From NCBI RefSeq assembly GCF_003086295.3, contig NC_092051.1:72789772-72853771 (forward strand): a stretch of 64,000 nucleotides of DNA. Reading direction: 5' to 3'. This stretch comes from Arachis hypogaea (lineage: Eukaryota > Streptophyta > Magnoliopsida > Fabales > Fabaceae). Below the pieces are notes generated by a model. It saw only the letters and a program-made list of their open reading frames with translations, had not been told where the DNA came from and made no database searches. Both the position numbers and the translations under genes were made by a program. This document shows positions 45,606 to 55,187 of the stretch, piece by piece (position 1 is the first letter of the stretch; each line of letters begins with the position of its first letter).

Positions 45606-45818
45606 GAGAACACTAGGGATCAGAGATGTTGATTTGTCAGGAATTAATGGTGATCAATCCCTTCTCAATCATGTGAGTAGATCTATGGCGGATTGTGAGT
45701 AATTGATTCCCAATCTCTTGGTGGTTCAATTTCTCTTATCACAAACAGTTGCCAATCTCTTTATCTAATTGCTCATGAGAAGAGGCGAAGATCAATTGCT
45801 AATCCCAATGCCACAAGA
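45606..45818 (-). repeat. LTR scrap L
   Basis: Its reverse complement resembles the U5-side sequence of LTR C (63180-63300), for example CATGAGCAATTAGA. Flanked by K on one side and C on the other. The right boundary is uncertain by about 12 bp. Confidence 0.5.
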
Positions 45819-46062
45819 TGACTTGCATCATTTACCCTTCTTTCTTGCATAAAGAAGACCATAAAAGAGCATAAACCTCATTTGATCAGTACAATTCATG
45901 CATTATTTAACGAATATTATAGTACACTACTTTGAGATGAGTTGTGCTGAATTGCAGGTGAGAAAAGCATAAAAAATTGGGAAGAAGACAAACAAGAAGC
46001 TGGGCGTGTGAAACAAGCGTGCCACATGAAGCAAACGCCACAAAAATGCACTGGCTTGGCAC
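45819..46062 (+). repeat. LTR of C, first part
   Basis: Start placed at TGACTTGC, 45819, with some doubt. It ends at the B insertion; 46058-46062 is the GGCAC target duplicate. The sequence entering the GGCGTGGCACGCC array is continuous with 53980. Confidence 0.6.
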
Positions 46063-47507
46063 TGATAAACCACTATTTTATGGTTTATCTTGTGCTCAAT
46101 TGAGTGGATTTTATCAACTCTTTACCCACTTATTCATACTATTTGAATGGTTTTACAACTCCTTCCTGATTTTGTGCTATGATTGAAAACATGCTTCTTT
46201 GATCTTATATTTGCTTATTATTAATCCTCTCTTATTACCATTAGATGCTTTGATATGTGTGTTAAGTGCTTTTAGAGATTATAGGGCAGGAATGGCTTGG
46301 AGGATGGAAAAGAAGCATGCAAAAGTGGAAGGAGTACAAGAAGTTGAAGAAACAACAAAGCTGTCAGTCTGATCTCTTCGCATTCAAATAGTCATAACTT
46401 GAGCTATAGAGGTCCAAACGACGCTGTTCTAGTTGCATTGGAAAGTTAATGTCTGGGGCTTCGATTTGATATATAATATTCCATAGTTGCCCGACCGCTA
46501 GGCGATGCGACCGCGTGCTCCATGTGGACGCGTCGCAGTGACGAAAATTCAGCATGTTGAATTCGCAACCAGCGAATTCTGGGTTGTTTCTGACCCAGTT
46601 CTCGGCCCAGAAAACACAGATTAGAGGCTGTAAACTGGAGGTATGTATCCATTCATAATCACACTCTCATATTTACAATTTTAAGATTTAGATGTAGTTT
46701 TTAGAGAGAGAGGTTCTCTCCTCTCTCTTAGGATTAGGATTTAGGATTTCTCTTAGTTTTAGGAGCGACTCTCAATCACAGGTTCTTTATTTTTATTTAT
46801 TTTCCCAATTTAATTTATGAACTTTTCCATGTTATGATTTGAATATTTTGTTTAATATAATTTGAGGTATTTCAGACTTATGATTGCTCTCTTTAATTTA
46901 TTAATGCTCTGTGTTTATCCAAGTTATTTTCATTCAAGTAGACTTTCTTCCCTTTTGGCTTTGGTTGAATCATTGGAAACACTTGAGTTATCAAACTCAT
47001 TGTTGATTAAAAATTGGAATTCTTCAAGAAATAATTCGAGTTCCAATAACTCTATCCTTTCCCAAGGAAAGACTAGGACTTGAGGAATAAAAATTAATTC
47101 ATCCACTTAACTTCCCTTCATAGTTAGAGGTCAACAAAGTGGGAGAAAAATCCAATTCTCATTACAATTGATAAGGATAACCAGGATAGGACTTTCTGTT
47201 TTCATACCTTGCCAAGAGTTTATTTTATAGTTATTTATTTATTTTATTCTTCTTATGCAACATACTGCTCCCTAATTTCTAAAACCCCTAATTTACAAAC
47301 TCATAACCAATAATAAGAACATACCTCCCTGCAATTCCTTGAGAAGACGACCCGAGGTTTAAATACTCGGTTATCAATAATAAAAAGGGGTTTGTTACTT
47401 GTGACAACCAAAACATTTGTGTGAAAGGACTTTTGAAGGTTTTGAAACTATACTTGCAACGAGGATTTATCCGCAAATTTCTAGACCATGCAAAAGTTCT
47501 CTCATCA
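46063..47507 (+). repeat. 5' LTR of element B
   Basis: 1445 bp, TGATAAACC to CTCATCA. U3 box 46432-46482; CGCG-type words 46497-46540. The TATAAAG seen in the 3' LTR at 53102 reads GTAAACT here (about 46630), so the 5' promoter may be weakened. Confidence 0.92.
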
Positions 47508-47510
47508 AAA

Positions 47511-47528
47511 TGGCGCCGTTGCCGGGGA
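47511..47528 (+). other. Primer-binding site of B (tRNA-Asp)
   Basis: Exact TGGCGCCGTTGCCGGGGA, three bases after the LTR. Confidence 0.92.
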
Positions 47529-47878
47529 ATTGCAAACGTGTGCCTTATTATTGGTTATTGTAAATATTTTATTTTTGCTTGTTTATTTGTTTTTATTTTT
47601 GTTTTTATTTTTGTTTTTTCTTAAGTTAAGAGGTTATTGGTTTTTATTTTAAAATTTTATTTTATCTTATCTTATTTCAAAAAATCAAATTTCAAAATTC
47701 AAATTTAAAAATTTTCAAAATTCAAATTTAAAAATTTTCAAATTTCAAATTTCAAAAATTCAAAATTCAAAAATTTAAAATTCAAAATTTCAAAATTTAA
47801 TTTTCAAATTCAAACTTTAAATAACCTTTTAATTTAAATTTGTTTTTATTTTTTTGTTTTTAATTTTTATTTACTATC
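47529..47878 (+). other. Leader of B
   Basis: AT-rich; 47690-47815 is a degenerate repeat of AAATTCAAATTT-type words. No gene. Confidence 0.7.
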
Positions 47879-49593
47879 ATGAGTTCTCACCCCCATCGCT
47901 GTGAGTCTGGTTACAATTATGTTGCAGGAAGAAGAAATTACAATGAGAATAGGCATCAAGGTTGGAACAATCAAAGATGGGAGGAGCCACAAGGATTTGA
48001 TCAACCCTCTTGGCAACAACCACCTCCAATGGATTATCAACAACCACCAACATATGCCTATAAACCCTTTCCTCAACACAACTTTGAACCACCATACTCA
48101 CAAGCCACCTACAACCATTCACCTCCATATGACCCTAACCCGTATCCACCATACCAAACACCTTATGAGCCAAATGAACCCTCCTATCCACCCCAAACCT
48201 CCATGGAGAAAGCACTTGCCGATCTAAACTCTACTATACAAGCTCTCTTCGCCCAAATCGGACCACCAAACACCTTCAACAATCAACCCTCAAGCTCTAG
48301 TGCACTTCCTTTTCAACCACAGAATGATCTCTCCATCCCATCACCACCATCCATGGAAGAGCACCCACATCCATCAATCCAAGAGCAACATGATCCCAAT
48401 GATGCTATTGACATGAAACAAGAGAGAAGGGATCATCTTCGCGAATCTATACTTCATAAGGAGCTAGAGGAGGCCCTAAGGGTGAAGGTAGTAAAAACCC
48501 TTAAAGTCGAAGGAGTGGTTGAAGAATTAGTGAAGGAAGAATCAAGGGATCATCTCAAAGAAGCAGCGGATCGATTTCATGCAACTCTATATCAACTAAA
48601 TCAAGCGATAAGTCTATTAGGTTCCCGATGCTCGGACACTCAAAATGCTCCCATGGCTTCATGTGGGCAATCTAATGAAGAACGTAGCATGAAGGAGATA
48701 TTAGAAACTCCAATGGACAGTACGTTGCATGACTGGAACAAGTGGAGGAAGCTGTAATTATCGAAGAAGAAGAAGTGGTTGCAGACTTAGGAGATGCTGA
48801 ACCTCCATGGGAAAGTCAAGACATAGAACCTCCTTCCAAGACGGTTGCATTTGATGTTGAGGAGGGTGTACAACCTCCAAGGCATATGATAGTTGAAGAC
48901 TTGGAAGAGGTTGATCAAGAGATGGAGATTAAAGAGAAAGAAGCACAACCTCCCATGCCCTTGGAAAGCAGTAAAGAGAGGATTGAATTAGAAGAAAGCT
49001 ACCAAGAGGAAGAGGTTGAAATTGAAGAAGCTTGCAAAGAGGTGGTAATTATCAGAGAAGAGCACAGGGGAGTGGAGCTTGCAATTTCATTAAAAATACC
49101 TCCCCCTAAGTTGCCATCATCCTTCACAACATTCAAGTGGGTAAAATTCATATCCCTTAGCTTTCTAATTCCACTTGAATATGGGCTACTGGAGACGGAT
49201 GGTCAACTTAGAGCTCTTTGTGGCATTAAGAGTAAGAGGAAGAGGGTCATTGGTAAGAACTGTCCTGCAAAGTTCATTATGGTTGGAAGCTTTAAGTTTA
49301 AATGCAAAGGTTGGTATAAAGCTCAACTGAATGGGTCTAGGAAGCTGTTTGGATGTCTCAGTGAGAATTCTGACTGTTCACCACCCAAGTGGAAAAATGA
49401 TGATCAACAAGACGATGGGTGCAAAGGCGTCTGGGACCCCGGAATTCAATCTAGAAATCAACACTCTTGGGGCCTTGTCACTTGCTTTAACTTACTCGAA
49501 GGCTTTCTGCGCCTAGTTTGGGATCCCGGAGGCCATTGGAATCACAAACATTGGTGGAGATTCTTGGATGAGTTCAAGCACAAGCCATCATAA
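47879..49593 (+). pseudogene. ORF1 of element B
   Basis: Starts MSSHPHRCESGYNY. 5' frame to 48757, then the homology continues in another frame to 49593, so there is one frameshift near 48720-48740. N-terminal ~120 residues are Pro/Tyr/Gln/Asn-rich (NQRWEEPQGFDQPSWQQPPP), then a Ser/Pro segment, a helical acidic centre (HLRESILHKELEEALRVK) and a basic Cys/Trp-rich C-terminal domain (RALCGIKSKRK, KFIMVGSFKFKCKGW, AQLNGSRKLFG) ending KHKPS. No known enzyme motif. Homologues are ORF1 of B2 and D. It fills the gag position; role unknown. Confidence 0.75.
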
Positions 49594-49642
49594 CAGGGAG
49601 CTCACCAAATGTCCAACTTAAGGACTTTAACTAAAAGTGCTA

Positions 49643-49660
49643 GGTGGGAGACAACCCACC
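49643..49660 (+). other. Post-stop hairpin GGTGGG-AGACAA-CCCACC (B)
   Basis: Perfect 6-bp stem, 49 nt after the ORF1 stop, preceded by AAAAGTGCTA. Confidence 0.75.
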
Positions 49661-49800
49661 ATGGTATAATCGTTCCTTTTTCATTTTTTATTTAGTTTAT
49701 TTGTTTTCGAGTTTTATTTTATTTTATTATATTGAACCTGGAGCTTTGCATCACATTCATATTAACACTGCATTCTGCATTTTTTCAGATAAAAAAAAGC

Positions 49801-50362
49801 ACGCACGCGACGCGGCAGCGTCGCTGACGCGGCAGCGTCGCTGACTAGTCCGCGTCACCAGTGCAATGAGAAGAAAAGAAGACGAACAGAAAGTCACGCG
49901 ATAGCGTGGCTGGAGGCACGCTTTTAGCATAATTTGACCCCACGCGACCGCGTCGCTGACACGTCCGCGTCAGGTGGGAACATTGGCCTCCCATGCGACC
50001 GCGTCACCCACGCGGCCGCGTGACCTGAAATCGACGTCAAAAGGGTGTATGGCCGAAAGTTGTGCTGGAGTAGGGCTGGACTCGTGCTAGAAGCCCAAGT
50101 CCTCCCACGCGAACGCGTCACCCACGCGTCTGCGTCATATTGGAAATAAGGCCATCCACGCGATCGCGTCAACCACGCGATCGCGTCACCCCAAATTTTG
50201 GCAATAAGCAAACTGAACAGAGAGTTGTGCGAATGCGAGGCTGCACTTGCGCCAATCGCACAAATCAGGCCGCGTGATCGCGTGACCCACGCGTCTGCGT
50301 CACCTGAACTTATTGCGCACCACGCGACCGCATCACTCACGCGTCCGCGTCGCTAGCGTCGC
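49801..50362. repeat. CGCG short-repeat array in B spacer
   Basis: CACGCGACCGCGTC-type words repeated more than 15 times. Same motif class as the CGCG words in this element's LTR. Confidence 0.85.
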
Positions 50363-50913
50363 ACAACCTATCCAAATTAGTGCCAATTTTTTTATCTTCT
50401 CTTCTCTAATTCTAATTTTCTATCTTTTCTTATTCTTTTCGCTTTCTTTCTTACTTTATTTCTTTCACTTCTCATTCCTTTTCACCTTCATTCTATTTTA
50501 TTTAATTTAATTGCATATTTTCATTCATTGCATATTTTTATTTTTCTAAATTTATTATTTTACCATTGGTGTTCAAATGTTCTTATTCAACTGTTACATC
50601 TTTTCTGGTATTTTCTTGGTGCTTAATGACTTGTTTAATTCTGATTGAGTAATATTATTTAAATCAATGCCAATTTTTTATATCTGTATTACTTTTACAT
50701 TGACATGAATTTATATTATCTCTCCTTCCCCACTCTCTTTTCCATTGTTGTACATTTTGTACCACTGGCATGCCATGGCTTCTATTGTTTTCTCAGTTGC
50801 ATGTTGTAGCTACCATGTAATTGAGACCCTTATTATCTGGCATTAACACCCATATTTTATTTATTTTCTATCTTTATTTTTGGGTTAATTTTTCTTTTCC
50901 TTCTTCTTTCAGG
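50363..50913 (+). other. Pyrimidine-rich spacer with splice-acceptor-like end (B)
   Basis: Polypyrimidine runs at 50395-50500 and 50888-50912. The last reads TTCTTCTTTCAG immediately before G-ATG of the ORF2 stub, a good plant 3' splice site. No gene. Confidence 0.5.
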
Positions 50914-51090
50914 ATGGCCACCCGGAAGGGAACCGGAAGACGTTTGCATGGGGAGACAGACAAGTCCATCTGCAAAATCTTGAAGAAAAGCATCAGTTGG
51001 AGCAACCCGTCCACCTGCACATCTCAGCATGCACCGAGGACGGTGCAATCTTTAAGTGTGGGGAGGTCGATACCGATCTCCATAGGTTAG
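50914..51090 (+). pseudogene. ORF2 stub of element B
   Basis: 58 codons from MATRKGTGRRLHGETDK. The start is like the basic N terminus of other ORF2 proteins, but the globular block is missing and the frame runs straight through the internal hairpin. I read it as a deletion remnant. A short expressed peptide cannot be excluded. Confidence 0.5.
51030..51069 (+). other. Internal hairpin and GTGTGGGGAGG motif (B)
   Basis: 7-bp stem TGCACCG / CGGTGCA, loop AGGA, then TTTAAGTGTGGGGAGGTCG. Confidence 0.8.
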
Positions 51091-51785
51091 TTATTTCCTG
51101 ACTCAACACCAAAACTTTTATTTTATTTGTTTGTTCATTGTTGCATTTTCATGTTTGATTGCATATTTGTTTAATTTTGTGCATATTTTACCACTTGGTT
51201 GAAGTAATATTTTCTTTTTCAAGAAACCTTTTAGAGCATTTCACTAATTTGAATAAAATTTAATGTTACACTTGTTTGAAGAAATATTATACTGGAACAT
51301 GGTTTAGAGCTCGAACACACAAAACCTGTGAGATTTTTGAACCTATTTGAATTGGTTGCATTTTATCAACCAATATTCTGTTATAGTGTGTATTTTTCTC
51401 TCTAAAATTGTGATCTTTGTCTTGCTTAATTCTATATTTCCATTATTTGATGTATGCATACACTTACATGATTGAGGCCTTTGTTTCACTGAGCTTACAT
51501 ACCCATATGGCCTTACCTTTCATTATCCTTTGCAAACCAATTTGAGCCTATTTTACCCCTTTTATTTTTTATTTTAGCTCATCACTAACTCTAAGCGAAA
51601 AACAATAATGTCCTTAATTTGAATCCTTGGTTATGATTTAAGTGTAGGAAAAGTGGGTTTCGAAACATTTGGTTTGAGAATTAGGTGTTATATATCTTTA
51701 TGAAAATGTGAAAGAAATGTTTAAGACATGTTCATGCATTCAATAATTTAATCATATGCATTGATAAAAACAAAAGAAAAAGAAA

Positions 51786-51845
<60 letters not shown>

Positions 51846-52497
51846 AGAGAGAAAAAGAAAGAAAAAGAGAAAATAAGTAAAAGGGGACAAAATGCCCCAA
51901 AGTAAATGGTGAAAGCAATGCATATGTACTGTACTTGAAATTAGAATGCATGAATATGTGAAAAACATGGTTAATGGATAGTTAGATGTGGTATTATGAT
52001 TATATGGATTGTCTAAAGTTAGGTGAAAAGTTTGAGTTAATTAAGAATTCAGATTTTAGTCCACTTGGCCAAATACAATCCTACCTTGACCCTAACCCCA
52101 TTACAACCCTTAAAAGACCTCTTGATATGTGTATCTGTGCATTAAATTTATGTTGATTGGTAGAAGAAGAGCAAGCCTTAGAAAGAAAGGTTAGTAGAGA
52201 ATTGAGAGAATCGAACCTAAAACACTTGAGTGATTAGAGTGTATACACTACCAGTGAGAGTTCGATGCTTAATTCCTTGTTCCCTGCTTTCATGAGCTAT
52301 TTTCTTCTTGCAAGTTTACTTGTACTTTACTTTGTATGATTTGAATTAGTGGAATCTGATTTATATTTGTCTTGGAGAACTTATTTTACTTTTAACCAAG
52401 TAGGTAGAAATATTCTGCATATAGTTGCATTCATACAGATAGGTTGCATTTCATACATTCTACCATTCTTCTTCACCTTTATAGTTTCTCCTGAGCT
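51070..52497 (+). other. 3' tail of B with AT microsatellite
   Basis: 1.4 kb non-coding. At 51794-51842 a run of about 24 TA units follows a poly-A stretch. No gene. Confidence 0.7.
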
Positions 52498-52535
52498 TAG
52501 CATGAGGACATGCTATTGTTTAAGTGTGGGGAGGT
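52498..52535 (+). other. Terminal hairpin and polypurine tract of B
   Basis: 7-bp stem TAGCATG / CATGCTA, loop AGGA (52498-52515), then TTTAAGTGTGGGGAGGT touching the 3' LTR. The purine-rich end is the expected plus-strand primer. Confidence 0.85.
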
Positions 52536-53979
52536 TGATAAACCACTATTTTATGGTTTATCTTGTGCTCAATTGAGTGGATTTTATCAACTCTTTACCC
52601 ACTTATTCATACTATTTGCATGGTTTTACAACTCTTTCCTGATTTTGTGCTATGATTGAAAACATGCTTCTTTGATCTTATATTTGCTTATTATTAATCC
52701 TCTCTTATTACCATTAGACGCCTTGATATGTATGTTAAGTGCTTTCAGACATTATAGGGCAGGAATGGCTTGGAGGATGGAAAAGAAGCATGCAAAAGTG
52801 GAAGGAGTACAAGACGTTGAAGAAACTGCAAAGCTGTCAGCCTGACCTCTTTGCATTCAAATAGTCATAACTTGAGCTACAGAGGTCCAACCGACGCAGT
52901 TCTAGTTGCGTTGGAAAGTTAACGTCTGGGGTTTTGATTTGATATATAATATGCTATAGTTTCCCTGACGCTAGGCGATACGACTACGTGCTCCATGCGG
53001 ACGCATCACAGTGACGAAAATTCAGCATGTTGAATTTGCAACCAGCGAATTCTGGGTTGTTTCTGACCCAGTTCTCGTCCCAGAAAACACAGATTAGAGG
53101 CTATAAAGTGGAGGAATGCATCCAATCATAATCACCTTTCATATTTACAATTTTAAGATTTAGATGTAGTTTTTAGAGAGAGAGGTTCTCTCCTCTCTCT
53201 TAGGATTAGGATTTAGGATTTCTCTTAGTTTTAGGAGCGACTCTCAATCACAGGTTCTTTATTTTTATTTATTTTCCCAATTTAATTTATGAACTTTTCC
53301 ATGTTATGATTTGAATATTTTATTTAATATAATTTGAGGTATTTCAGACTTATGATTGCTCTCTTTAATTTATTAATGCTCTGTGTTTATCCAAGTTATT
53401 TTCATTCAAGTAGACTTTCTTCCCTTTTGGCTTTAGTTGAATCATTGGAAACACTTGAGTTATCAAACTCATTGTTGATTGAAAATTAGAACTCTTCAAG
53501 AATTAATTCGAGTTCTAATAACTCTAGCCTTTCCCAAGGAAAGACTAGGACCTGAGGAATAAAAATTAATTCATCCACTTAACTTACCTTCATAGTTAGA
53601 GGTCAACAAAGTGGGAGAAAAATCCAATTCTCATTACAATTGATAAGGATAACCAGGATAGGACTTCCTGTTTTCATACCTTGCCAAGAGTTTATTTTAT
53701 AGTTATTTATTTATTTTATTCTTCTTATGCAACATACTGCTCCCTAATTTCTAAAACCCCTAATTTACAAACTCATAACCAATAATAAGAACATACCTCC
53801 CTGCAATTCCTTGAGAAGACGACCCGAGGTTTAAATACTCGGTTATCAATAATAAAAAGGGGTTTGTTACTTGTGACAACCAAAACGTTTGTGTGAAAGG
53901 ACTTTTGAAGGTTTAGAAACTATACTTGCAACGATGATTTATCTGCAAATTTCTAGACCACGCAAAAGTTCTCTCATCA
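52536..53979 (+). repeat. 3' LTR of element B
   Basis: 1444 bp, nearly collinear with the 5' LTR. TATAAAG at 53102-53108; U3 box 52904-52955. Confidence 0.92.
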
Positions 53980-55187
53980 GGCACGCCAGGAGCTGAGCGT
54001 GGCACACCAGTACTAAAGTCCAGAGAAGAAGTCCAAGCATACATGTGGGCGTGGCACGCCAGAGACTGGGCGTGGCACTTGAGCAAAGGGGCATCGCACG
54101 CCAACTCACCATTCCAAGAAGAACCTTCACTATGGTGTGCCACTTGGTATCGAAGTCGTGGCACGCCAGCCCAAAGAAGTCACTTGGGCGTGCCACTTGA
54201 GAACCCAGGGGTGGCACGTCAAGCTTGAAGAGTTCACAAATCCATGGGCGTGCCACTTGAGCAGCATGGCGTGGCACGCTGGTACAATAATCCAGAGAAG
54301 GGGGTTGAAGGCAATTAAAGACTGGGCGTGCCACTTGAGCAACTAAGCGTGGCACGCCAATGCACAAAGGATCAAAAGCAAGGACTGGGCGTGCCACTTG
54401 GTATCGAAGGCGTGGCATGCCAACCTTGGCATTTCACTATGGCGTGCCACTTGAAGACTGAGGCGTGGCACGCCAACCACTGGAACCAAGACAAGATCAT
54501 GGGCGTGGCACACCAGCCTCTAGGCGTGGCACGCTGGTTTAAGTTTCCAGAGAGGTGAAGGAGGCCAATTACATGGGGTGTGCCACTTGGTATCGAAGGC
54601 GTGGCACGCCATTCACTATTCTTCATTTAGGCGTGCCACTTGAGCAACCAGGCGTGGCACGCTAGTGTCATTCAGAGCAAAGCATTGGTGCGTGCCACTT
54701 GAGTTCGTGGTGTGGCACGCCAAACAGAGGAACCACTCACTCACAAAAGGGGCGTGGCACGCCTGACCCTGGGCGTGCCACGCTAGTTCAACTTTCCAGA
54801 GAAGCCTAGCCAAGCACAAAGCAAGGGCGTGGCACGCCAGACCTTGGGCGTGGCACGCTAGTAAAAGTTTCCAGAGGCAAAGAGAAGTGAGAAAGGAAAG
54901 GGGCGTGCCACTTGAGCTCGAAGGCGTGGCACGCCAACACAAGAAATCCACTATGGCGTGCCACTTGAGTTTGAAGGCATGGCACGCCAAGGTTGAGAGA
55001 GGGACGAGCGTGCCACTTGATTAGGCGTGGCACGCCAAGCTGGAAATGAAGGGCACGTGACATGCCAGAGAAGCGCCAGCCACACGCCAGCTAAGAAGTC
55101 ATGCTTATTGAGTGTTTTCTTTTCCCTCCAAAATGTAATTTTCCTTTTTCACTTTTGTAATTCTTTTATCTTACTAGGAGTAGTATA
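53980..55187 (+). repeat. LTR of C, middle part with GGCGTGGCACGCC array
   Basis: About 30 alternating units of GGCGTGGCACGCC (13-base palindrome) and GGCGTGCCACTTGAG over 1.1 kb (to about 55036). A GGCGTGCCAC arm can pair with the next GTGGCACGCC arm, so each pair forms a 10-bp hairpin. It ends at the J insertion, target duplicate GTATA at 55183-55187. Confidence 0.85.

Larger units (their letters stand above)
46063..53979 (+). mobile_element. Element B, complete non-autonomous retrotransposon
   Basis: 7917 bp, LTRs of 1445 and 1444 bp, exact TSD GGCAC (46058-46062, 53980-53984). Order: LTR, PBS, AT-rich leader, ORF1, post-stop hairpin, CGCG spacer, ORF2 stub behind an acceptor-like site, hairpin, tail with AT microsatellite, hairpin plus polypurine tract, LTR. 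No enzymes. Inserted in the palindromic array of LTR C. Confidence 0.93.

Noticed and set aside
51732..51968. Membrane-protein-like frame with Tyr-Ile repeats
   Set aside because: Translation of the TA microsatellite.
53980..55036. Possible CRISPR array (regular repeats)
   Set aside because: Plant LTR context, irregular spacing, alternating inverted words and no unique spacers or cas genes.
53913..55063. Several overlapping open frames with CHA-rich repeats
   Set aside because: Products of the GGCGTGGCACGCC repeat, open in several frames on both strands.
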